From: Streptomyces sp. D2-8
GTDB lineage: Bacteria > Actinomycetota > Actinomycetes > Streptomycetales > Streptomycetaceae
Length of the DNA stretch: 64,000 nt
Reading direction: 5' to 3'
Assembly (NCBI RefSeq): GCF_023184515.1
Contig: NZ_JAAHBP010000013.1
Coordinates: forward strand, 1 to 64,000
Positions 57,538-64,000 of this stretch are shown here, piece after piece. A model generated the notes under the pieces. The model searched no databases, was not told the DNA's origin, and was given only the letters and a program-made list of their open reading frames with translations. Position 1 is the first letter of the stretch; every line of letters starts with the position of its first letter. Both the position numbers and the translations under genes were made by a program.

Positions 57538-57616
57538 CACCCCACGAAACCCCGGCTCAGGGCCACACCAGGCAGTACGGCTGATGCCCCGCCTCATGCA
57601 ACCGATGGCTGAAGTC
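57509..57616 (-). repeat. Right copy of the ~107-bp direct repeat
   Basis: The counterpart of 54094-54200 in the same orientation. It covers the terminator and the last ~20 codons of the intact hypothetical gene at 57557-57988. About 12 mismatches and one indel separate the copies. Confidence 0.88.
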
Positions 57617-57988
57617 CTGCCACTCGTGCAGCAGTTGGTAGACGTTGAACGCGTCCCGGGGGCCGCCGCGGTCCGGGACCGTCGACCAGATGAAGGCCGC
57701 CGCGCCCACCGCCTCCTCGCCGATGCCGCGCAGGGGGTCGACGACCGTCATGGGGAGTTTGACCACCGCGTAGTCCGGGTGCAGGACGACCAGTTCCAGG
57801 GGCGGGACCTTGTGCAGGGGGACGCCCTCGATGCCCGTGAGGACCATCGCCGCCATGGTCTCCGGCTTGATCTTCGTGAACATGCCGTTCATGCCGAGCT
57901 CGTCGCCGCCGAGTTCCTCGGGGCGCATCGAGATCGGGACGCGGGCCGCGGTCGCGCCGTCGGGCGCACCGAAGTACTTGTACGTCAC
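57557..57988 (-). CDS. Conserved hypothetical protein (3' end is the repeat target)
   Basis: A 143-residue protein: TYKYFGAPDGATAARVPISM, FTKIKPETMAAMVLTGIEGV, VPPLELVVLHPDYAVVKLPM and DFSHRLHEAGHQPYCLVWP at the end. I do not recognise a domain of known function; I recall similar genes next to hemL in Streptomyces. The GTG start overlaps the stop of the upstream gene (GTGA). Its 3' end is duplicated at 54094-54200. Confidence 0.78.
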   Translation of the reverse strand: MTYKYFGAPDGATAARVPISMRPEELGGDELGMNGMFTKIKPETMAAMVLTGIEGVPLHKVPPLELVVLHPDYAVVKLPMTVVDPLRGIGEEAVGAAAFIWSTVPDRGGPRDAFNVYQLLHEWQDFSHRLHEAGHQPYCLVWP

Positions 57989-58305
57989 CCCCACCCGACC
58001 ACCATTCCCGCTGCTCCCGGCCCGAAGATCCTCCACCCGGCGTTCAGTACGTCCGGCGGTACGCTCCGGTTCACCCGGCCGACCCTGTGTCTGACGCGGT
58101 TCCTGAGCGTCCTCCGCCTCGCGCCGGTGCCTTCCCCGCCGGGCACGTCGAGGACCCAGGTCATCAGTCCCCTCGCCCAGTCCGCCACCGCGATGCATAT
58201 CTCCACCCGACTGCTTTTCCAGAACGCGTCGCCCCCGCCGCGCAACCCGATCATCGTGTCAGTGACCTCCCCCACGGCCGCCCGCCGAAACGTGCGCTGA
58301 AACAT
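57985..58305 (-). CDS. Conserved hypothetical protein upstream of the repeat-target gene
   Basis: A 106-residue protein starting FQRTFRRAAVGEVTDTMIGL, with FWKSSRVEICIAVADWARGL and a short Arg-rich and Gly-rich end. The N-terminal half looks like a real domain; the C-terminal half is low-complexity. It is translationally coupled to the next gene by GTGA. GGAG lies 12 bases before the ATG. Function unknown. Confidence 0.6.
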   Translation of the reverse strand: MFQRTFRRAAVGEVTDTMIGLRGGGDAFWKSSRVEICIAVADWARGLMTWVLDVPGGEGTGARRRTLRNRVRHRVGRVNRSVPPDVLNAGWRIFGPGAAGMVVGWG

Positions 58306-58503
58306 CTGCCCGCAGGATCTCCTCAGCCTCCGACCACCCCGGGCCGTTTGAGCTGTGTGTACCGGGGTCCAGTCTCGCAGACGACGGAGAACGGGGGGCC
58401 GGTTGTCCCACGCCCCGCCCGCCCGCGCCCCTGGCCTACCCTGAACAGGTCACTGGCACCCGGAGCCCGACAGCGTCGGAGAAGGTCGGAGAAGTCGCAG
58501 GTC

Positions 58504-59820
58504 ATGAGTGAACTGGCATATCCGTACGAAGCACCGGCCTCGCAGGCACTTTTCGACCGCGCGGCGGCCGTCACGCCCGGTGGCGTGAACTCACCGGTGC
58601 GGGCCTTCCGAGCCGTCGGCGGCACGCCGCGGTTCATGGTGTCCGGCACCGGCCCCTATCTGACCGATGCCGACGGCAGGGAGTACGTCGATCTCGTGTG
58701 CTCCTGGGGGCCCATGATCCTCGGGCACTCCCACCCCGAGGTCATCGCCGCCGTGCAGGACGCCGTCTCCCGCGGCACGTCCTTCGGTACGCCCGGTGAG
58801 GGCGAGGTCGCGCTCGCCGAGGAGATGACCGCCCGGGTCGCGCCGCTGGAGCAGGTGCGGCTCGTGTCCAGCGGGACCGAGGCGACCATGTCCGCCATCC
58901 GGCTCGCGCGCGGATTCACGCGGCGCACCAAGGTGATCAAGTTCGCCGGGTGTTACCACGGGCACGTCGACTCGCTGCTCGCCGCGGCAGGCAGCGGTGT
59001 CGCCACCTTCGCGCTGCCCGACACCCCGGGCGTCACCGGCGCCCAGGCCGGCGACACGATCGTCCTGCCCTACAACGACCTCGACGCCGTCCGCGAGGCC
59101 TTCCGGGCCCACCCCGGCGAGGTCGCCTGCGTGATCACCGAGGCCTCGCCGGGCAACATGGGCGTCGTACCGCCCGCCGAGGGGTTCAACCAGGGCCTGA
59201 AGGACCTCTGCGCCGAGCACGGCGCGCTCTACGTCTCCGACGAGGTCATGACCGGCTTCCGGACCAGCCGCGCCGGGTGGTTCGGGGTCGACGGCGTCGT
59301 CCCCGACCTGATGACCTTCGGCAAGGTCATGGGCGGCGGCTTCCCCGCGGCGGCCTTCGGCGGGCGCGCGGACGTCATGGCGCACCTCGCCCCGGCCGGG
59401 CCCGTCTACCAGGCCGGCACCCTGTCCGGTAACCCCGTCGCCACCGCCGCCGGGCTCGCCCAGCTGCGGCTCCTCGACGACGCCGCCTACGCCAAGGTCG
59501 ACGCCGTGTCGAAGGAGATCCAGGGCCTCGTCACCGACGCCCTGACCAAGGAGGGCGTCGCGCACCGGCTGCAGAGTGCCTCCAACATGTTCTCGGTGTT
59601 CTTCACGGACCGGCCCGTGCGGAACTACGAGGACGCCAAGGCACAGGAGTCCTTCCGCTTCACCGCCTTCTTCCACTCGCTGCTCGGAGCCGGTGTCTAC
59701 CTGCCGCCGTCCTCCTTCGAGTCGTGGTTCGTGTCCACCGCGCACGACGAGCGGGCCGTGCAGCGGATCGCCGACGCCCTTCCGGCGGCGGCCCGGGCGG
59801 CTGCGGAGGCGACGGCATGA
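58504..59820 (+). CDS. hemL: Glutamate-1-semialdehyde 2,1-aminomutase
   Basis: A 438-residue PLP enzyme that converts glutamate-1-semialdehyde to 5-aminolevulinate, the step after HemA. It contains VTPGGVNSPVRAFRAVGGTP, SSGTEATMSAIRLARGFT, KFAGCYHGHVDSLL, and the PLP lysine (~274) in LMTFGKVMGGGFPAAAFGG. ATG 58504 begins the family N-terminus; upstream codons in the same frame are not coding. The stop overlaps the start of the next gene (ATGA). Confidence 0.97.
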   Translation: MSELAYPYEAPASQALFDRAAAVTPGGVNSPVRAFRAVGGTPRFMVSGTGPYLTDADGREYVDLVCSWGPMILGHSHPEVIAAVQDAVSRGTSFGTPGEGEVALAEEMTARVAPLEQVRLVSSGTEATMSAIRLARGFTRRTKVIKFAGCYHGHVDSLLAAAGSGVATFALPDTPGVTGAQAGDTIVLPYNDLDAVREAFRAHPGEVACVITEASPGNMGVVPPAEGFNQGLKDLCAEHGALYVSDEVMTGFRTSRAGWFGVDGVVPDLMTFGKVMGGGFPAAAFGGRADVMAHLAPAGPVYQAGTLSGNPVATAAGLAQLRLLDDAAYAKVDAVSKEIQGLVTDALTKEGVAHRLQSASNMFSVFFTDRPVRNYEDAKAQESFRFTAFFHSLLGAGVYLPPSSFESWFVSTAHDERAVQRIADALPAAARAAAEATA

Positions 59821-60515
59821 GCGACCGGACCGACAACGGCGCCGAAGACATCACCGTCGTCCACCTCATGCGGCACGGCGAGGTCGCCAACCCGGACGGC
59901 ATCCTCTACGGCCGCCTCCCCGGCTACCACCTCTCCGACCTGGGCCGCCGCATGGCCGACCGGGTCGCCGAGCACCTGTCCGGCCGCGATGTGACGCACG
60001 TCGTCGCCTCGCCGCTGGAGCGGGCGCAGGAGACGGCCGACCCGATCGCCAAGGCGCACGGGCTCGGGCTCGCCACCGACGAGCGGCTGATCGAGGCCGG
60101 CAACATCTTCCAGGGCAAGACGTTCGGCGTCGGGGACGGGGCGCTGCGCAAGCCCGGCAACTGGAAGCACCTGGTCAACCCGTTCCGGCCGTCCTGGGGC
60201 GAGCCGTACGTCGACCAGGTCGTCCGCATGATGAGTGCGCTGAGCGCCGCGAAGGACAAGGCCCGGGGGCACGAGGCGGTCGTGGTCAGCCACCAGCTGC
60301 CCATCTGGATCGTCCGGTCGTACGTCGAGCGCCGCCGCCTGTGGCACGACCCGCGCAAGCGCCAGTGCACGCTCGCCTCGCTGACGACCTTCACCTACCA
60401 GGGCGACCGGATCGTCTCGGTCGGCTACACCGAGCCGGCCCGCGACCTGGTCCCGGCCCACCTCCTCGCCGGTGCGAAGCCGGTGAAGGGCCAGGACAAG
60501 GCGTTCGGCGCGTAG
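59817..60515 (+). CDS. Histidine phosphatase family protein (phosphoglycerate mutase-like)
   Basis: A 232-residue enzyme with the catalytic VVHLMRHGEVANPDGILYGR at the N-terminus, SPLERAQETADPIA, and the second His in AVVVSHQLPIWIVRSY. It dephosphorylates or mutates a small substrate; which one is unknown. Position directly after hemL with ATGA coupling is conserved in Streptomyces as I recall. A strong terminator follows. Confidence 0.88.
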   Translation: MSDRTDNGAEDITVVHLMRHGEVANPDGILYGRLPGYHLSDLGRRMADRVAEHLSGRDVTHVVASPLERAQETADPIAKAHGLGLATDERLIEAGNIFQGKTFGVGDGALRKPGNWKHLVNPFRPSWGEPYVDQVVRMMSALSAAKDKARGHEAVVVSHQLPIWIVRSYVERRRLWHDPRKRQCTLASLTTFTYQGDRIVSVGYTEPARDLVPAHLLAGAKPVKGQDKAFGA

Positions 60516-60532
60516 TCGCGCCGACCCGGCCC

Positions 60533-60577
60533 GGGCGTTCGGCAGGCGCGTGAGCGCTTGCCGAACGCCCCTTTCTG
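60533..60577 (+). terminator. Terminator of hemL operon
   Basis: GGGCGTTCGGCAGGCGC (60533-60549) pairs with GCGCTTGCCGAACGCCC (60554-60570) over a GTGA loop with one G-T pair, followed by CTTTCT. Confidence 0.9.
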
Positions 60578-60685
60578 ATCGTTTACGACGCTTTCGTTAC
60601 GGAATCTGCAAATATCAGCGGAACCTCCCCGTTCATCACGTCCTCTGACTGGGTGACCAGCACGACGTGATGAATCGGGGATGCC

Positions 60686-61981
60686 ATGCGCGCTCTCTCC
60701 CGCAGGGGAATGCTCGGACTCGGCGCGGGAGCCGCCGCCGCCGTCTCACTCGCCGGATGCGGCGGTCTCACGGGCTCGGACGATTCCAGCCACGCCAACG
60801 GTTCCGGCGACTCCGCGCAGGGCGGATCGAAGCCGAAGCCGGAGCCCACCGCCCGCCCCATCGGCGACGGCTCCACCGCAAACACCGGCAAGCAGCCCCA
60901 CCAGCCCGCGAAGCCCGAGCCGCTGGAGCCGGGTCAGACCCCGCCGCAGTTCGTCGTGTTCTCCTGGGACGGCGCCGGCGAGGTCGGCAACGGCCTCTTC
61001 CCGCGCTTCCTGGACCTCGCCGAGGAGCACGGCGCGAGCATGACCTTCTTCCTGTCCGGGCTGTATCTGCTGCCCGAGTCGAAGAAGCGCCTCTACGACC
61101 CGCCGAACAACCCGCGCGGCGCCTCCGACATCGGCTACCTCACCGACGCGCACATCAAGGACACGCTGAAGAACGTCCGCCGCGCCTGGCTCGAGGGCCA
61201 CGAGATCGGCACCCACTTCAACGGCCACTTCTGCGGCGAGGCCCACGGCTCGGTCAAGAACTGGACGCCCCGGCAGTGGCGCAGCGAGATCGACCAGGCC
61301 AAGTCCTTCGTGAAGGAGTGGCGCACCAACACCGGCTGGACCGACCTGCCGTCGCTGCCGTTCGACTACGACAAGGAACTCGTCGGCGGCCGTACGCCCT
61401 GTCTGCTCGGCCAGGACAACCTGCTGCCCACCGCCCGCGAGCTCGGCTGGCGCTACGACGCCTCCTCGCCCGGCGGTCTCCAGGTCTGGCCCGCCAAGCG
61501 CCAGGGCATATGGGACCTGCCCCTCCAGCAGATACCTTTCCCCGGGCGCGGCTTCGAGGTCCTGTCGATGGACTACAACATGCTGGCCAACCAGTCCCTG
61601 AACTCCACGAAGGCCCCGGCCCACAACTACCCGGGCTGGCGGAAGCAGTCGGCCCAGGCGTACATCCAGGGATTCAAGCGGGCATACGAGACAAACCGGG
61701 CTCCTCTCTTCATCGGCAACCACTTCGAGCAGTGGAACGGCGGCATCTACATGGACGCCGTCGAAGAGGCCATCAAGCACATCGCGCGCGAGAAGGAGAA
61801 GGGCGCGGATGTGCGTCTCGTCTCCTTCCGGCAGTTCACCGACTGGCTCGACGCGCAAAAGCCCGAGGTGCTCGACCGGCTCCGCACGCTCGGGGTCGGG
61901 CAGCAGCCGGCCGGTGGCTGGCGGGAGTTCACCGGTCAGACGTCCACGCCCAGCCGAGACGCCTCGCAAAACGCCGCCTGA
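60686..61981 (+). CDS. Secreted polysaccharide deacetylase-like lipoprotein
   Basis: A 431-residue exported protein. The signal RALSRRGMLGLGAGAAAAVS followed by LAGC suggests a twin-arginine lipoprotein. A 70-residue Ser/Pro/Lys-rich linker precedes a NodB-like barrel: FVVFSWDGAGEVGNGLFPRF (the Asp region) and EGHEIGTHFNGHF (His-x3-His). Close relatives may bind carbohydrate without deacetylating it, because the standard FTFDDG motif is altered. It precedes the cytochrome maturation genes. Confidence 0.78.
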   Translation: MRALSRRGMLGLGAGAAAAVSLAGCGGLTGSDDSSHANGSGDSAQGGSKPKPEPTARPIGDGSTANTGKQPHQPAKPEPLEPGQTPPQFVVFSWDGAGEVGNGLFPRFLDLAEEHGASMTFFLSGLYLLPESKKRLYDPPNNPRGASDIGYLTDAHIKDTLKNVRRAWLEGHEIGTHFNGHFCGEAHGSVKNWTPRQWRSEIDQAKSFVKEWRTNTGWTDLPSLPFDYDKELVGGRTPCLLGQDNLLPTARELGWRYDASSPGGLQVWPAKRQGIWDLPLQQIPFPGRGFEVLSMDYNMLANQSLNSTKAPAHNYPGWRKQSAQAYIQGFKRAYETNRAPLFIGNHFEQWNGGIYMDAVEEAIKHIAREKEKGADVRLVSFRQFTDWLDAQKPEVLDRLRTLGVGQQPAGGWREFTGQTSTPSRDASQNAA

Positions 61982-62047
61982 AATGCGGTTTTCCGCCCGC
62001 AAGGGGGGTGGAAGAGATCCCCGGAACGGACATGCGAAACTTTTCAC

Positions 62048-62698
62048 ATGAGTGCCGCCAGCCGCGCCCCCCAGCGTTCGGACCGGTCGCCCCGCCCCAC
62101 CGGGCGCACGCGTCGGGTCCGCCGTAACGCCGCCCTGACCGCCGGTCTCGCCGCAGTCGCGCTGCTCGTCTCCGCGTGCGGCTCCGGCGGCACCTCCGGC
62201 GGCGGCGGCAACACCAACTTCGTCACCGGCACCGACGGCGTCGCCACCGTCGCCGAGGGCAAGCGCACCCCGGCGCCCGACCTGTCCGGCGAGACCATCG
62301 CCGGCAAGACCCTCGACGTCGCCGACTACAAGGGCAAGGTCGTCGTCCTCAACGTGTGGGGTTCCTGGTGCAACCCCTGCCGAGCCGAGGCCAAGTACTT
62401 CGCGAAGGTCTCCAAGGAGTACGCCGGCAAGGGCGTGCAGTTCGTAGGCATCAACACCCGGGACACCTCCACCGGCGCGGCCCTCGCCTTCGAGAAGGAC
62501 TGGGGCATCACCTACCCCAGCCTCTACGACCCGACCGGCAAGCTGCTGCTGCGCTTCAAGAAGGGCACGCTCAACCCGCAGGCGATCCCCTCCACACTCA
62601 TCCTCGACCGGGACGGCGAGATCGCGGCCCGTTCGCTGTCCGCGCTCAGCGAGGAACGGCTGCTGAAGATGCTCAAGCCGGTCGTCGCCGAGAAGTGA
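62048..62698 (+). CDS. resA: TlpA/ResA-type thiol-disulfide lipoprotein
   Basis: A 216-residue exported thioredoxin-fold protein. Signal peptide AALTAGLAAVALLVSAC with lipobox. The redox motif is WGSWCNPCRAEAKYF, then VQFVGINTRDTS and the cis-Pro segment QAIPSTLILD. It keeps the heme-binding cysteines of apocytochrome c reduced outside the membrane. The gene opens the cluster with ccdA 13 bases downstream and resB after it. ATG 62048 lacks a good ribosome binding site. Confidence 0.9.
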   Translation: MSAASRAPQRSDRSPRPTGRTRRVRRNAALTAGLAAVALLVSACGSGGTSGGGGNTNFVTGTDGVATVAEGKRTPAPDLSGETIAGKTLDVADYKGKVVVLNVWGSWCNPCRAEAKYFAKVSKEYAGKGVQFVGINTRDTSTGAALAFEKDWGITYPSLYDPTGKLLLRFKKGTLNPQAIPSTLILDRDGEIAARSLSALSEERLLKMLKPVVAEK

Positions 62699-62711
62699 GC
62701 GGAGTAGTGAC

Positions 62712-63485
62712 GTGAGCGCAGTCACCACGCTCGCCGCCATCGCGGACCCCAACGGCACGGTGCTCAAGGGCGCCCTGCTGGCGGCCTTGCCGATCGCGCT
62801 GCTCGGCGGCCTCGTCTCCTTCTTCTCGCCGTGCGTCCTGCCGCTGGTGCCCGGCTACCTGTCCTATGTGACGGGGGTCGCCGGCACCGACCTCGCCGAG
62901 GCGCGGCGCGGCCGGATGGTCGCGGGCGCCTCCCTGTTCGTGCTCGGCTTCACCGCGGTGTTCGTCTCCTCCGGGGCGTTGTTCGGCTACTTCGGCGCCA
63001 CGCTCCAGGAACACAAGGACGTCCTGTCCACGGTGCTCGGCGTGCTCATGATCCTCATGGGTGTCTTCTTCATGGGCCTGATGCCCTGGTTCACCCAGCG
63101 CGAGTTCCGTTTCCACCGGCGGCCCGTGGCCGGACTGGCCGGGGCGCCCCTGCTCGGGGCGCTGTTCGGCATCGGCTGGACCCCCTGCATCGGCCCCACC
63201 CTCGCCTCCGTGCTGGCCCTCTCCTCCGACCAGGGGAGCGCCGGACGCGGTGCCGTCCTGACCATCGCGTACTGTCTGGGCCTGGGCGTGCCGTTCGTGC
63301 TCGCCGCGGTCGCCTTCCGCAAGGCCCTCGGAGCCTTCGGCTGGGTCAAGCGCCATTACGTCTGGGTGATGCGGGTCGGCGGCACCATGATGATCGTGAC
63401 CGGGCTGCTGCTGCTGACCGGCGCGTGGGACCGCATCGTGCAGGAGATGCAGGTCTGGTCCGACGGCTTCACTGTGGGGATCTGA
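62712..63485 (+). CDS. ccdA: Cytochrome c biogenesis protein CcdA
   Basis: A 257-residue membrane protein with six helices. The two redox cysteines are in VSFFSPCVLPLVPGYLSY and GIGWTPCIGPTLASVLAL, at the start of helices 1 and 4, as in CcdA/DsbD. It passes electrons from cytosolic thioredoxin to ResA. GGAG lies upstream of GTG 62712. Operon with resA and resB. Confidence 0.95.
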   Translation: MSAVTTLAAIADPNGTVLKGALLAALPIALLGGLVSFFSPCVLPLVPGYLSYVTGVAGTDLAEARRGRMVAGASLFVLGFTAVFVSSGALFGYFGATLQEHKDVLSTVLGVLMILMGVFFMGLMPWFTQREFRFHRRPVAGLAGAPLLGALFGIGWTPCIGPTLASVLALSSDQGSAGRGAVLTIAYCLGLGVPFVLAAVAFRKALGAFGWVKRHYVWVMRVGGTMMIVTGLLLLTGAWDRIVQEMQVWSDGFTVGI

Positions 63486-63488
63486 TCG

Positions 63489-64000
63489 ATGAGCAAGACC
63501 ACCGCCTCCGACCCGGCCCCGTCCGCCGCCGAGGACCAGGAGCTGGGTGACGCCGGCTCCCAGCTGTCCACCGCCCCCAAGGAGGAGGCGCCCCACCTGC
63601 CCGCCCTGGGCGTCATCGGCTGGGCCCGCTGGTTCTGGCGGCAGCTGACCTCCATGCGGGTCGCCCTGCTGCTGCTCCTGCTGCTCTCCCTCGGCGCGAT
63701 CCCCGGCTCGCTCATCCCGCAGTCCGGCAGCGACGAGACGAAGGTCGCCGACTTCCGCAAGGCGCACCCGGCCCTCTCGGACGTCTACGACAAGATCGGC
63801 ATGTTCCACGTCTACAGCTCGGTGTGGTTCTCCGCGATCTACATCCTGCTGTTCGTCTCCCTCATCGGCTGCATCGTGCCCCGCACCTGGCAGTTCGTGG
63901 GCCAGCTGCGCGGCCTGCCGCCCGGCGCGCCCCGGCGGCTGAACCGGCTGCCCGCCCACACCACCTGGCGCACCACGGCCGAACCCGAGCAGGTCCACCG
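63489..64000 (+). CDS. resB: Cytochrome c biogenesis protein ResB (partial)
   Basis: The first 170 residues are present; the gene runs off the right edge. A charged N-terminus of ~45 residues is followed by WARWFWRQLTSMRVALLLLL, SLGAIPGSLIPQ and SVWFSAIYILLFVSLIGCIV, typical of ResB. With ResC it forms the heme delivery and ligation complex at the membrane. It begins 4 bases after the ccdA stop. Confidence 0.93.
   Translation, partial: MSKTTASDPAPSAAEDQELGDAGSQLSTAPKEEAPHLPALGVIGWARWFWRQLTSMRVALLLLLLLSLGAIPGSLIPQSGSDETKVADFRKAHPALSDVYDKIGMFHVYSSVWFSAIYILLFVSLIGCIVPRTWQFVGQLRGLPPGAPRRLNRLPAHTTWRTTAEPEQVH

Noticed and set aside
1..64000. tRNA genes, CRISPR arrays, prophage or integrase genes
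   Set aside because: No cloverleaf-like intergenic sequence, regular spaced repeats, phage structural genes or tyrosine/serine recombinase motifs were seen by eye; short tRNAs could still be missed.

Overview
The window is about 64 kb of high-GC actinobacterial chromosome, almost certainly Streptomyces. The markers are a BldN-type sigma factor with its N-terminal extension next to its membrane anti-sigma factor RsbN, a Rex-hemA-hemC-hemD operon behind a Rex operator, a BdtA-like DNA-binding protein, the 32-residue ribosomal protein bS22, class I LysRS, and many TANNNT-N6/7-ATG leaderless starts. The assignment rests on recognised families and gene order; no database search was run.

Layout. 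1-340: 3' end of a 23S rRNA gene, 5S rRNA and a strong terminator. 0.36-7.4 kb: HAD hydrolase, MFS transporter, AcuC-like deacetylase, a phosphatase-like protein, BdtA-like protein, bS22, an NAD-dependent epimerase and a PlsC-like acyltransferase. 7.5-11 kb: the developmental pair rsbN/bldN and a HAD-IB phosphatase, all on the minus strand. 11-19.6 kb: glutaredoxin-like protein, rex and tetrapyrrole genes hemA, hemC, a cobA-hemD fusion and hemB, with a berberine-bridge type oxidoreductase between. 19.6-29 kb: a DUF4232 lipoprotein divergent from a membrane-tethered HTH protein, a DUF574 methyltransferase, a deleted aminotransferase, DinB-like protein, argS and lysS.

29-43.4 kb is a looser region with much gene decay. 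It holds a TPR/methyltransferase pair, a DUF2637 membrane protein, two separate places where a divergent gene pair has lost both 5' ends (ABC-F/MFS and HxlR/oxidoreductase), two DUF3558 lipoproteins, RtcB, an SDR, an NTF2-like protein, a YnfA-type protein, an AraC regulator, a two-component system and a frameshifted gene. 43.5-49.7 kb is an alpha-glucoside uptake operon (binding protein, two permeases, GH13 glucosidase) divergent from a LacI regulator.

49.7-57.6 kb is a mosaic arsenic-resistance island: ArsR, a flavoprotein and an ArsI-type enzyme that both end in cysteine-rich tails, a TnpB-only IS605-type element, DUF6087, then arsC, arsR, acr3 and arsO. The last four genes lie between imperfect direct repeats of about 107 bp. 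The repeats derive from the 3' end of the neighbouring hypothetical gene, and relics of arsT, a second arsC and a second flavoprotein sit around them. 57.5-64 kb returns to housekeeping: hemL, a histidine phosphatase, a deacetylase-like lipoprotein and the start of a cytochrome c maturation cluster (resA, ccdA, partial resB).

Tetrapyrrole synthesis (rex-hemACD, hemB, hemL) and heme attachment to cytochromes (res/ccd) are therefore both present, with Rex linking the first to NADH/NAD redox state. The arsenic island would cover sensing, As(V) reduction, As(III) efflux and C-As bond cleavage.
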